From NCBI RefSeq assembly GCF_902635505.1, contig NC_045431.1, positions 16,089,001 to 16,153,000 on the forward strand: a DNA stretch of 64,000 nt. Reading direction: 5' to 3'. Shown piece after piece: positions 54,190 through 64,000 of this stretch (position 1 is its first letter; the number at the start of each line of letters is the position of its first letter). The notes below the pieces were generated by a model. It saw nothing but the letters and a program-made list of their open reading frames with translations. It did no database searches and was not told the origin of the DNA. This stretch comes from Sarcophilus harrisii (lineage: Eukaryota > Chordata > Mammalia > Dasyuromorphia > Dasyuridae). The translations under genes and the position numbers were made by a program.

Positions 54190-55940
54190 CAGAACCAAAA
54201 GTCAGCACAGCTTTCATTTTAAGTATTCCCCAGAATCTTTTGTTTGGGTTTGACCACAGGTGGTTCCATATTTAATATGTGAACCAGCTTACAGTAGACC
54301 AGCCAGGGATTTGTCTTATGAGGAAACAGAAAGTATCTGTATTTTAGATCTTTTTCCTAAAGAAAAAATGAAATCAATCTAATCCAGCTTCCTGATTTTC
54401 CTCCCCGTATTTATAAAGTTCTCCTGAATTCACACTCTGATGGACACAAAATGTTTGTTACTCTGCACCGGTGAATCCTTGTTGGAACATGAGAGTCAGA
54501 GAAACCCGACCTCAAACTGTTGGGCTAGGAACCTGTGAACTTCCTTTTGACAACTCCCTTATTTGCTCTTCCAGGCCCATTAAGACCCCCTCAGCTCTCT
54601 GTGGGGTCATTGGCAGATGGATGGAGAGCAAAGAGACCCAAGGAGGATGTCACACAAGGCATCTCTAAGGTCTCTTTGAACCCTAAGGTTCTTTGTTTCA
54701 TTTTGTGTGATGTTGAGCCATCTGTCCCCAATTAATGTAAATCTCGGTGACAATGACCTGACTCTCTCCCAGGAATGCTTTAAAAAATGACACTTATGGG
54801 CTATTTGTGGACACGAATTATTGCTCTTTGAATGTCTTTAGGAAGTGTGTCCCTAAAGAACAATTAAAGGTACCTTAAAATATAAATAAGGAGTTATCTA
54901 GTCATCTAAACTCTCCCACACCAGCCCTTTTCCCCTCCACAAAAGGGGGGAAAAACAAATCCAAGAAGGAACCCGGGTTGGGAGGAAGGGGCTACAGAAG
55001 GAATAGTTTATCAACATGTGCCTTGTTTATGCTTGTGATAGTGCACAAATCTCAGGAAAAGTTTTCAGAGAAAACGCGATGTAATCCACAGGGAATATTA
55101 CAATAAAAGTAAAATAAAACAGCACAGCTTGGTATTTTTACAGAACCCTTGCTGTTGATTTAGTTAATGATAATGTTGTATTCCAATTTTCCTCTAAAGG
55201 GGAGCTTTAAGCGTTCTCAAACTTGGATGGACTCACTTTAAAATAAACAAATAAGTTATATAAGTCCAAATTGTGGCAGATTGGATTAAAAGGTCGAGCC
55301 CCGGAGGATGGCTAATGGGGCCCAGCTCACGTCTTGGTCCTTAGCCTGATAGCACTATTCCCAGGGAGAGGAAGCAAGAGAAGCTTTGGAATCCTACTAA
55401 GAAAATCTGGATTATAGGCGCCCATCTTGAACCGATGCCATGTGTTCAAGACACCTCGAAGGTATTTGGTGATTCAGTTGGAGTCCAGGAACAAGAGGGA
55501 TTTCTGAGGAATGAGGTGCTTTTTTTTGCTGTTTTTCTATTTTTTTCCTTTCTTTTTTTTTTTCAACCTAAGCTGTTAGGAAAGGCTCAGCTGCGTGATT
55601 ATCCAAGAGCTATCATCTTCCACTAAAAGCAAGACTGCATTTTTGGTGTGAAGGGAGGTGATTACTGAAGATTGAGCTTGACAGCTTTTAGAGTCCACCA
55701 AGAATGTCACAGCGAGCCTTATTTATCAAGCTCCGTTTGGGGTGGATGATTGAAAGAGAGCTCGGGGGGGAGCCCCCAAAGCAGATAGATGATAATGGCC
55801 CGATTCACAATGTACTTGAGGAAAAAGCTGCATAATAAGCACCACAAATTGGTCCACCATAATGGTTATAAAAGTCCCATTTTGGGCTAGTCAAAAAACT
55901 AATAATCCACCCCCTTGTATTATATAAACCAGAATTATTT
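54190..55940. other. unique DNA, repeat-free, possible conserved noncoding stretches
   Basis: About 1.75 kb without a recognised repeat, the longest such run in the right half. 54830-55160 (GTGATAGTGCACAAATCTCAG, AACGCGATGTAATCC, GTTAATGATAATGTTG) and 55760-55960 (AAGCTGCATAATAAGCACCA, AACTAATAATCCACCC) look like conserved noncoding sequence in style. No exon is recognised. Confidence 0.35.
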
Positions 55941-55947
55941 GTGGCCA

Positions 55948-56745
55948 GAAACTTAGAATCACAGACTCAGAGTGGGAAGGTAACCTCAGAAACCACCGAA
56001 GATGGACTCCCTCCATCACATCACAGTCATAGCTTTTTCTGAAGGCCCCCTCTTGAGGGCCCTTCTACTTTGGACCAGTTCTTCTTGGAAGAAGAAATCT
56101 CTCTCTGGACCTTCCCACCTCTCTTCTTGGCTCTGGAGCCAATCAGAACAAGGTCCCTTCTTTTTCCTGTACCAGTCCTTGAAGATGCTTGAGTCCTGTG
56201 CTAACCCACTCTCCCCCTCCCCACATCTCACCCCCCTCTTTTCTTCCCCAGGCGAACAATCCCCAGTCTCTTCAGTGGATCCAATTCGATAAGAACTTAA
56301 GTGTCTGCTATGTGCAATCATCTCGAGGCCCTTTGCCATTTGGTTGTCTTTCTCCTCTCACTCTCCACTTTATTTCTGTCCTCCCTAAAACGCAGAGCCC
56401 AGAAATGAGCACAAAACCCAGATGTAGCTCCACAGTGAGATTACGGCCTCTCTTATCTTGGACAATTTCCCTCTCTTGATGAAGCCCGAGATTACATTCG
56501 CTTTTCAGGCTCTGATATCACGGTGCTGACTCAGAATGAATGTTCTGTCCCCCAAAACCTCCAAATCTTTTGGGTTAGCTGCTATCTAGCCACGTCACCC
56601 CCATTTTGTATTTGTCAGAGCATCTTTTGGAACTCGTGAACATGGCTTTGGGTTGATCTTTATTGATTTTCATCTTGTTAAGTCTGGTCCAACGTTCTAG
56701 ACCGACAAGGTCGTTCAGGGTCTTCCAATAAAAGTACATTAATCC
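55948..56745 (-). mobile_element. CR1/L3-type LINE, ORF2 C-terminus to 3' end, antisense
   Basis: Antisense order from the 3' end: TTAGAATCACAGACTCAGAG, then CTCTTCTTGGCTCTGGAGCC, ATCCCCAGTCTCTTCAGTGG, GCCCTTTGCCATTTGGTTG, GAGATTACGGCCTCTCTTAT, CCCGAGATTACATTCGCTTT, CCAAATCTTTTGGGTTAGCT, TTGTTAAGTCTGGTCCAACG and AGACCGACAAGGTCGTTCAG. It covers the same ORF2 region as 31375-32000 plus upstream sequence. About 800 bp, the longest single CR1/L3 piece. Frames are broken. Confidence 0.8.
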
Positions 56746-56749
56746 AAAT

Positions 56750-57178
56750 GATTGACCGAAAATAACCTGCTAAGTTCTCTCCGTCCTGGCTCGGGCTAAT
56801 GATTGCAAATCATTAGTGAAGTAAGTGTTGAAGCGATGACTTGCAGCAGTATTTTGGAGATAGTTTAGATCAGATGGGAGCTGATTATTAAATTTTCAGG
56901 ATAAACACTTAGCCCTTGGAAATCGGCAAAGGCGGCAAATTGGGGTTGAGTTGATTGTCTCGGCTTAAGAAAGTGATGGTAGAAAATTGTGATAATGAAG
57001 ATTAAGCTTAAAAGTGTGTCCTGTGTACAGTAATTATATTTTTTGGAAAGCTAGCTGTTAAATATTATTAGCATACCACTGGATGACTATATAGTCCTTA
57101 TATAGTTTGGGGAGATGTGTTTTAACCCATACTGGCCATAAGGATAATTCCAAAGTGATGGAAAAGCTCTAATAAATA
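56750..57178. other. unique DNA, enhancer-like base pattern
   Basis: Repeat-free, with TAAT and AAATCATTAG cores (ATTGCAAATCATTAGTGAAG, GAGCTGATTATTAAATTTTC, TTAAATATTATTAGCATACC). A candidate conserved noncoding element by appearance only. Confidence 0.3.
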
Positions 57179-57181
57179 ACA

Positions 57182-57398
57182 TTATATAAGTCTTGAGTAG
57201 GTTAATCTCTTTACAATTATCTAATTTGGTCTCTGGGAGGTAGATGCTATTATTATCCTCATTTTACAAATGAGGAAACTGAGGGAAAAAGGAATTAAGT
57301 GACTTGCCCAGGGTCACACAGCTAATAAGGCGTGAGATAGGATTTGAACTCAGGTTTCCCTGACTGCAAGCCTATCTACTGTGCCATCTAGATCAATA
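57182..57398 (-). repeat. MIR/CORE-SINE, antisense, well preserved
   Basis: ATGCTATTATTATCCTCATT, CAAATGAGGAAACTGAGGGA, GACTTGCCCAGGGTCACACA, GCTAATAAGGCGTGAGATAG and CTGTGCCATCTAGATC. Confidence 0.9.
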
Positions 57399-57399
57399 T

Positions 57400-58150
57400 T
57401 TCCCAACTTTTTTCCAGACTCTAAACCTCTTCACTGTAGTATCGTGGAAAACAAACTGATTTTGGAGAAAGAAAACATGTGTTCAGATCCAGGATATTTT
57501 ATTTACTATCTGTGAGGCTTTGGCTAAGGCCACTGACCTCTTTAGGACTGTTCCCTCATTTATCCTCAAGTGAATTCCTCAAGTGAATAAATCTATTTCT
57601 TGTAGCTGGAACACTGGCCACGTAACCTCGCCTCTCGGGTCCCGGCTCGTCTCCTCAGTGGAAGGAACAAGATGAGCTATTCATTTCTAAACTCTACGAA
57701 CCCAAGATCTGGCCCCAGCCCGAGGCAGGAGAAAAAGTGTCACAAATCAGTCCCTAACATAGACGCTTTGTGGTCATGGTATCGTCTCTGTTTTGGGAAT
57801 CCCCAGACTAAATTTATCTCATGAAAAACATGTAGTAAGTGTTTTGTTTCCCAATCTCGATGACTCTTTTTGAAGACCTAGATACAGTTTTTAACATAGG
57901 TCCTTGTGTCGCAGAATTTAGAGCTAGAAGTAAACTTCGGGGCCTTCCTCGGATGGATGCAGGAGAACGAGAGGGGCCAGGGGATTTCCTTAAAGTCGCA
58001 CAGCCATCGAAGCTGTTAAGATATGTTGTTCTTTGTTTTTATTCTGAACTATAGCTCATCTAAAAGTAAATCGATGGTTTTAGTGGACTGAACTCAACAG
58101 TGGTCAAAGGTATGAAGGGCGTCTCCTGTGGGTGGGCCACAAGCAGTCAT
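57400..58150. other. unique DNA, nothing assigned
   Basis: No gene or repeat is recognised. Confidence 0.35.
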
Positions 58151-58164
58151 CCTGACTGAAAATG

Positions 58165-58375
58165 AGTGGTGCAATGGATAGAAGTCAGGAAGACAAGGCT
58201 TCTTCTTAGCTTACTAGTTATGTGACCGTAGGCAAGTCTCTTAATTCTATTTGCCTCAGTTTCCTCATTTGTAAAATGAACTGGAAAAGGAAATCATAAA
58301 CCATTCCAGAATTCTAGCCCCAAAAAACCCAAATGGAGACCATGACTGAAAATGATAATAAAAATTAATGAGACA
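58165..58375 (+). repeat. marsupial CORE-SINE with alternate tail, sense
   Basis: GTGCAATGGATAGAAGTCAG, CTTACTAGTTATGTGACCGT, CCTCAGTTTCCTCATTTGTA, AAATCATAAACCATTCCAGA, ACCCAAATGGAGACCATGAC and TGAAAATGATAATAAAAATT. Sense partner of the copy at 29275-29535. Confidence 0.85.
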
Positions 58376-58379
58376 ACAT

Positions 58380-58875
58380 GAGTACAATCATCAACTGAGC
58401 TTGTAAGGATGCCCAGCAGAGGAGCCATCATTCTGCGGGCATCTGGCCTTCCCTCGTTCCTTCCAGAGGAAGAACATGGGTGCAATGGTGGGTGGATGGC
58501 ATCCCACTTGAAGGGACGTATGGACCAGTCTGCCAGGCTGGGGAGCTGCTGCCTTGGGGATGCTCAGTATCCCCAGAGATGCCGGAGCCCACATCATTGG
58601 CCTGGCTATTGGTGGAACACAGAGACTTTGTGCTCTAGCTGCCCACGTAGCAGAGGTCACCGATCAGCAGCAGCCCCTGATTCCCCCTGGCTTGTAGCCC
58701 CTCAGCCCTGCAGCCTCAGGCTTCCCACTCACAAACGTAGGGGTTTGGAGGGCTGCTGCCTTCCTTATAATGTGTTTGTGCTTACCTGAGCCTCCTCCAG
58801 CATCCCCCAAAGCTAGCACAGTCTTGGGCTGTGCTGAGGAATAATATCCAGGATCTGAAGTGAGAAAGGAGAAGG
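58380..58875. other. GC-rich stretch with a 126-codon frame; possible old retrocopy
   Basis: Frames on both strands (plus 58409-58789, minus 58660-58391) overlap. Short exon-like words exist (plus AHIIGLAIGGTQRLCALAAHVAEVTD in one frame), but I cannot assign a parent gene. No poly-A tail and no splice logic. Not annotated as a gene. Confidence 0.3.
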
Positions 58876-58879
58876 GAAC

Positions 58880-59030
58880 AAGCAAGCACTTATTAATTAC
58901 CAACTGTTTGCTAAGTACTGTGAGATTATCTCATTCAATCTTCCCAGTCCATAGGAGATAGTTGTTACTGTTAACCCATTTTACGGTTGAGAAAATTGAG
59001 ACAGACTAAAGAATGGGGAAGAAATGGTTT
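58880..59030 (-). repeat. MIR/L2-like fragment, antisense
   Basis: AGCACTTATTAATTACCAAC, GTGAGATTATCTCATTCAAT, AACCCATTTTACGGTTGAGA and AAATTGAGACAGACTAAAG. Confidence 0.7.
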
Positions 59031-59049
59031 AAGGCAGGAGACAATCCAG

Positions 59050-59250
59050 GTAGAGAATGCTTGGGGATTTGGGGCAAAAATCAGGCCATATATACTTAGT
59101 AGTCATGAGACTCTGGGCAAGTCACTCTTTTTCTTCAACTGATAAATGGGTGTGATAATAGAACTCCCTCTTAGGATCCTTGTGAAAATAAAATAAGATA
59201 GTAAAAGCCCTTTGCAGAGTGTCTGGCACCCAATAAGAGATTAATAAATT
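59050..59250 (+). repeat. MIR, sense
   Basis: TAGTCATGAGACTCTGGGCA, TTCAACTGATAAATGGGTGT, TTAGGATCCTTGTGAAAATA and AGAGTGTCTGGCACCCAATA. Confidence 0.8.
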
Positions 59251-59254
59251 TAAT

Positions 59255-61850
59255 TAATAAATTAATTTTTAATAAATTTCTATCCTAGAATTTCCACACT
59301 GTACCCCATATACAAACTTTCTTTTTGGTCCCATCCTTTGCTAATATCATTCATGAGGAAAGCCTTGGGATGGACATAGATCAGAAATGTATTTCTAACT
59401 TCCAGAGTCAAGCCCTCACTTCCTGTGACTTTTCCTTGATCTTTCTGCCAATAAGTATCAGAGATGGGACTTGGAGTCAGCTCTTCCTGATTCCAAGAGC
59501 AGTCCTCTCTGGAGTCTGAAATAACGTTCTCCCTTCATTGTCCCACAGTTTCCCTATGATCACCTTTATTCCTCATTTATTTGATATTCACATAAGGATT
59601 TTCCTTTTATAAAAAGAAAAAGTTTATTCAGCATTTCTTCTTCACTCTTCCACTTCTCATAGCCTGTCTCCACATGCTCGGTGTGTCTAAACTAAACAGA
59701 AGTCATCTGGTTAAGAACAGGGCTGACAAAGGATTTCTCTTTTCCATCGTCCCCATCCTTGCTCCAAAGGGAGCAGCAACGGCCTTTGTCAGTTCCAGAC
59801 ATCTAAAACTGAACTTATGGTACGAAGAGAATGGGAAAATAACTTTCTGAGGCATTCTGGTAGGGAGTCTGAAATCCCCATTAGGGAACATCTCCCTGGT
59901 CTTCATCTCTGCTCCTGACTGGATACCACCTTTATTTTCTTCCATGAGGTCATCTGAAGCTGATGGCTAATGTCAATAAACGTACCGGGGGTTATTGAAA
60001 TCCCATTTCTATTTGCATTATGGTGGCGAATTGGTAGGAACCCCCAGGAGAAGTCCAATATCTTTACGGACCCCTCGAGTCCTAGAGGTAAAGAGACAGG
60101 GCATCATTAAAACATGTGACAGCCACGGCCGAAGATCGAAAATCGAAAGCTCTCCTGCTTAGCATATTTCTGTTCCTTAATTTTTTTTAAAGAAAACAGA
60201 TGTAGAATGAAAGGCCAAGTGGAACAAAGTAATCTAAAGGGAAACGTGGCCCAACCTGTATCATGGCACTGTATGATGGGCTGTAGCATTAGGGGATAAC
60301 CAGCAAGGTTCGGGATCCTCTCGGCAATTCTTCTGAGCCAAAGGCTGGACCTCTGAGGGCAGAGAAAAGGGGCCTGAGAAATCCCCACCTCTCCAGGTCT
60401 ATCAATACTCCCCGCCGATCAGTCAGATTGTTTGGTGGTGGGGCCAGGAGACAGGACCCCGAAAGGGCAGATACACTGTATATAATGATAGATTAGTCCC
60501 GATGAATTGTAATAAAAGAAATATGATTTTAAGCATTAAAACCTGGCACTTTGACAGTCCTTTGAAGATTAATAAATTAGCATTTTATGTATGAATGAGG
60601 AGCAGGGAGGACTCTTGAGTCCAATTCATCAGGAACATTGCAGTAAAAGCCATTTCCCCAGAATGGGCTGCGTTTGACTACAGAGAAGATTTTAGGAAGC
60701 TTACGAGTCGCACAGGTGCAGTCTTTGTGTGGATGCTGATCTAAAGCTTCCCATGGTTTTCAGAAAAATTCTCTTTTTGTAGCAGAGACAGGAGATTGCT
60801 AAAGACTTTGGATGCACATTGATTTAAAGTCTAGTGTCTATATAGACCGACTCAAGAAATACACAAATACGCTGATGCTTACAGATCTAAAAATACTATA
60901 CATTGTTCCTGAGTACTTAATAAATAGAGTCTTCTGGAAATACATTTTAAAATCTTCTATTTCCTTCATAATTTCGTCTGCGAAGCACATGGCACTCACC
61001 AGTCTGAGACTGGGGATAAAGGAGCCACTCGACAGATAACCTGTTGCAGTGACAGGATCTGGGTCTGAGCACAGTCACTCACATAAAGACCCCATGAAAT
61101 ATGCATTTTTAAATCCATCCGACAACATTTCATGGTTTGTGTCCAACAGATAACACATCGGTCTCCACGTTTCCCTACAATCAGTAGTTTCACTACATTC
61201 AAGTTTCACTGCAATTAGTCAACTTTTTGCCTCCATCCTCATTTCAGGTTGAAAATGGGAATTCCCCCCAAACCACATGTGTCTGAATGGCCGTGGATTG
61301 TCCACATAACAGAGAACTGAAATGAATGGAGGCCAAATATTGGCATAATATTCGGGGCCCAGACGCCTGACAAAAGTATCTGGGGATGCTTGAGGTGGAT
61401 CAGAAAAGAGTCACAATATTCTGACGCCAATTTTCCAACCAGCCCAGGTTAGGGGAGTGGGAGGCAGTGGGGCTGATGATTAAGCCCCGGCTTTTCTGAA
61501 GGAGCTGGGGAGGAAGGAGAAGAGCAGCGTGGAGGTGGGGGATCTCACAGGCAGCTCCTGAGTGTGGGGGATGAGGTGGCTTGTGGCAGGGGCTTTCTCA
61601 AGCAGCGACGGTTGGACTTTCATAAGGGCCGGGCCGGCCGGAGGCGGTAGTGGTGACTGTCCAAGAGGCACTTGTTGCCCGAGGTTGCTGACCCCTGATA
61701 AAGCCCACAGAATTTCCCCACTTCTGAGCTCAAGAATGGCACTGTTTAACAGCAATTGGTCTTGCCTTTCTCCAAAACATTAATTGATCCCACAAAAGGT
61801 CTTTAAAAAAGTATTGACTAATGTTTTTGATGTGACAGATACTTTCCAAC
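59255..61850. other. 2.6 kb of largely unique DNA
   Basis: No gene or clear repeat is recognised. 59790-59820 (GACATCTAAAACTGAACTTA) hints at a worn L2. 60490-60720 (GAAGATTAATAAATTAGCAT, CCAATTCATCAGGAACATTG) and 61080-61160 look like conserved noncoding sequence in style. Confidence 0.35.
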
Positions 61851-61854
61851 AAAT

Positions 61855-62010
61855 ACACTTTAGACTGTGGACTCCCTAAGAGCAGGTGCACTTTTGCCTT
61901 TCTTTTTTATCATCAGCTGTTAGCACAATATCATAGTAGGTGCTTAATAAATGCTAGTTGGCTGACTTAACACCATGCTAATAGTAGGAGCTTAGTAAAG
62001 GCTTACTGAC
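61855..62010 (+). repeat. L2 3' end, sense, terminal part repeated
   Basis: GACTGTGGACTCCCTAAGAG, CAATATCATAGTAGGTGCTT and AATAAATGCTAGTTGGCTGA, then a second terminal copy CCATGCTAATAGTAGGAGCTTAGTAAAGGC about 50 bp on. Confidence 0.8.
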
Positions 62011-62154
62011 TATAGATCCAAACACACCCTCTCATAAAGTAATTTTTCAGGAAAGTAAATTTATGGAAAGGATACAGCCTTTAAAACTGACATGAACTGT
62101 TGCTTGTATTTGACCCAATTGCTGTTATCACTCCATGTGAACTTACATTGTTGT

Positions 62155-62459
62155 CAGCGGGGTGATTCAAGCCAGTTCCAGTGGACTTGTGATGGAGAGA
62201 GCCTTCTGCACCCCGAGACAATGGGAATGTGCATCACTTTTGGTTGCTTGTTGGCTTGCTTCTTATTTTCTTTCTCATTTTTCCCTTTTTTGGTGTGATT
62301 TTTCCTTGTGTAGCATGATAATTGTGGAAATAAGTGTAGAAGATGGCACATGTTTAACATATATTGGGTCACTTACTGTTTAGGGGAGGGGAGGGGGAGA
62401 AGGAAAGGAGAAAAAATTGAAACACAAGTTTTGCAAGAGTAAATGAAAAAAACTCACAT

Positions 62460-62461
<2 letters not shown>
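62155..62461 (+). mobile_element. LINE-1 3' UTR, sense
   Basis: GTGATTCAAGCCAGTTCCAG, GACTTGTGATGGAGAGAGCC, TTTTTGGTGTGATTTTTCCT, GTGTAGCATGATAATTGTGG, GGCACATGTTTAACATATAT and AACACAAGTTTTGCAAGAG. Same 3' UTR type as 15208-15981 and 20858-21541. Confidence 0.88.
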
Positions 62462-62463
<2 letters not shown>

Positions 62464-62517
<54 letters not shown>

Positions 62518-62545
62518 ACACACATACATACACACACACACACTC
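62464..62545. repeat. (TC)n, (TATC)n and (CA)n microsatellites
   Basis: (TC)22 at 62464-62507, then TATCTATC, then a mixed CATA/CA run to about 62543. It grows out of the L1 3' terminus. Confidence 0.97.
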
Positions 62546-62714
62546 TTGTTTTGACTTTGGAATGACCAAAGACCCCATAATCCTATGAAGTTGATTAAAA
62601 ATTTATTCACATATAGCATCTCTACATCCACTTTACACTTGATGATTCAGAGGTCAGATTAAAATGGGAGGGACCAGTCAGGGAGACCAATAGGAGACTA
62701 TTGAATGGTCTCCA

Positions 62715-62975
62715 TGAGTGGTCTCAGACATTTTGGCTTTAGCACCCTTTTACTTTCCTAAAAATTATTGGATACCCCAAAGAGCTCTTGTTTATGTGTT
62801 TGTATAGATATTTGCCATAATGGAATAGAGCTTTTGTTTATGAGAACTTATAGAGATTTGTCATATTAGAAATAAAGTCTTAGTATTATTGTGAAAAATA
62901 GTCTTTATTTGGTAGACCCCTGAAAGATCTCAAAAACCTCCAGGATCACATTTTGAGAACCCACATAACTGATAT
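62715..62975 (+). repeat. short hAT/Charlie-like element with both ends
   Basis: GTCTCAGACATTTTGGCTTT, ACCCCAAAGAGCTCTTGTTT, TTAGTATTATTGTGAAAAAT, TAGACCCCTGAAAGATCTCA and TTTTGAGAACCC. It has the same ends as 53485-54182 but only 260 bp, so it is an internally deleted derivative. Confidence 0.6.
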
Positions 62976-63084
62976 ATGATAAGAACCTAAACTAGGGTGT
63001 TGGGAAAGACAAAATGTAGCAATATGAGGGGAGTAGAATCTCTTGAGTCAGAGGATAAAATTTTATTCATGTAAATTTATTGAG

Positions 63085-63162
63085 CCCAGGGATCATTTTT
63101 TACTTTGGGGTTTTATCCCCAGAACTTAGTATATGGTGGGTATTTGCTTGTTAGTTTGACCG
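63085..63162 (+). repeat. L2 3' end, sense
   Basis: TTGAGCCCAGGGATCATTTT, TATCCCCAGAACTTAGTATA and GGTATTTGCTTGTTAGTTTG. Confidence 0.6.
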
Positions 63163-63420
63163 AAGAAGTCTAAAGAGTTTCTTGAAACGTTTTTCATTGA
63201 ATGTTTCTTTGAAACATTTCACAAATACACCAGCAGTGAGTTAGCATTTCTGCCTTTTCTCAGTCTGCCTAGCAATTAATTTTCCATCCAGCTTGATGGT
63301 TATGAAATGATGTCATAGCTTATTTGAGATGTTATTCTAATTTTTGCTTCTCTGATTATTCGTACATGAAATATTTTTTTCAGACAATTAATTTGTATTT
63401 CATTTGAAATCTGTTCATTA

Positions 63421-63690
63421 CTGGGCATGGTGTTGTGGTAATCCTTGTTACTTAGCAAGCTAATATCGGGGTGTCGCTGGAGTTCAGGAAGACAGAATTG
63501 AAAGAAACTAAGCCAGTTGGGTGTGTGGACTAGGTCTGGTATCAGTCTGTTGAGTCCTTAGCAAAGGAAAGTCAGTAGATTGCTTAAGGTGGGGTAAACC
63601 AGCACAGGGTAGGAGAAAAAGAAGCAGGTTAAAGTTCTAGTGCTGATTGATAGTGATATCAGCTCCATTTCCAACCTAAGAGATACAGAG
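63421..63690 (+). pseudogene. 7SL (SRP) RNA retropseudogene, nearly full length
   Basis: The signal recognition particle RNA is a 300-nt polymerase III transcript that scaffolds co-translational targeting. This copy keeps the order of 7SL landmarks. They are TGGGCATGGTGTTGTGGTAATCC (5' Alu-domain head, GGGCGCGGTGGCGCG..GTAATCC type), GGAGTTCAGGA, AAGCCAGTTGGGTGTGTGGACTA with GGTCTGGTATCAGT (S-domain, GCCGATCGGGTGTCCGCACTAAG and TTCGGCATCAAT), TTGCTTAAGGTGGGGTAAACCAGC, GCAGGTTAAAGTTCTAGTGCTGATTGATAGTG, and a 3' part CTCCA..CCTAAGAGATACAGAGA. Many substitutions and lost pairing show it is a dead copy. Its purine tail runs straight into the GGAA array. TTCATTAC before it and TTTATTAC after the array (63905-63912) could be a worn duplication. 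Confidence 0.88.
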
Positions 63691-63902
63691 AAAGAAAAGA
63701 AGGCAGGAAGGAAAAAAGAAAGAATGGAAGGGGGGAAAAGAAAGGAAGGAAGGGAGGAAGGAAGGAAGAAAGGAAGGAAAGGAGGAAGGGAGGAAGAGAG
63801 GAAGGGAGGGAGGAAGGGAGGGAGGAAAGAAAGAAGGAAAGAAGGAAGAAAGGAAGGAAGAAAGGAAGGAAGGAAAGGAGGGAGGGAGGGGAAAAGAAAA
63901 GA
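63691..63902. repeat. (GGAA)n/(GAAG)n microsatellite, about 210 bp
   Basis: Strictly purine tetranucleotide array (AAGG, GGAGG and GAAAG variants). It appears to have expanded from the A-rich tail of the 7SL copy. The Lys/Arg/Gly-rich and Phe/Pro/Ser-rich frames across it are artefacts. Confidence 0.97.
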
Positions 63903-64000
63903 GTTTATTACCATTTATATTATTCATATTATTTTATATTTATAGTATTCATTTTATCATTTAAATATTGTATTAAAAATGACTCTTACTGATTGAATTT

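Noticed and set aside
58391-58789. Possible processed pseudogene
   Set aside because: Some protein-like words, but no parent gene was recognised, frames on both strands compete, and there is no poly-A tail or target-site duplication.

Overview
This is 64 kb of vertebrate nuclear DNA, almost certainly marsupial. The decisive evidence is the repeat content. It has tRNA-derived CORE-SINEs of the marsupial Mar/WSINE type, with the words AGCACCAGCCCTGAAGTCAG, GAGTTCAAAT and AGCTGTGTGACC. It also has marsupial-type LINE-1 ORF1, ORF2 and 3' ends, very many L2 and MIR copies, CR1/L3-type LINE pieces, and long (GAGACA)n, (GGAA)n and (TA)n arrays. The SINE type suggests an Australian rather than an American marsupial, but that is an inference from memory. 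No prokaryotic, organellar or plasmid feature is present.

I find no convincing protein-coding gene, exon or promoter island. Every open reading frame above about 120 codons is either a low-complexity translation of a microsatellite (50.99-52.34 kb), part of a LINE, or a short frame in GC-rich unique DNA with no recognisable domain. The window reads as intergenic or deep intronic DNA.

Layout. 0-3 kb is mostly unique, AT-rich DNA. 3.1-4.7 kb is an antisense L1 ORF1 piece with a SINE inside. 4.7-12.6 kb is unique DNA with scattered MIR, L2 and hAT scraps and a pyrimidine tract. 12.6-14.6 kb holds an old sense L1. 15.2-16.0 kb is a clean L1 insertion with 15-bp target-site duplications. 17.9-24.6 kb is a nested stack of L2, L1, CR1/L3, SINE and RTE-like copies. 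26-32 kb holds CR1/L3 pieces, one with an internal inversion, and a solo LTR with perfect 6-bp duplications. 32-43 kb is mixed, including an L2 ORF2 piece split by L1 and a SINE. 44-53 kb is the microsatellite-rich part: a GAA/GGA array, a 435-bp pyrimidine-purine inverted tract, a (TA)n block, and 1 kb of GAGACA inside an L2. It also has a young L1 between two older L1 pieces in opposite orientation. 54-62 kb is mainly unique sequence, with one long CR1/L3 piece and candidate conserved noncoding stretches. The window ends with a nearly full-length 7SL RNA retropseudogene whose tail has grown into a GGAA microsatellite.

Family names come from recalled consensus sequences, without any search. 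Boundaries are good to about 10-30 bp, except where target-site duplications fix them exactly.
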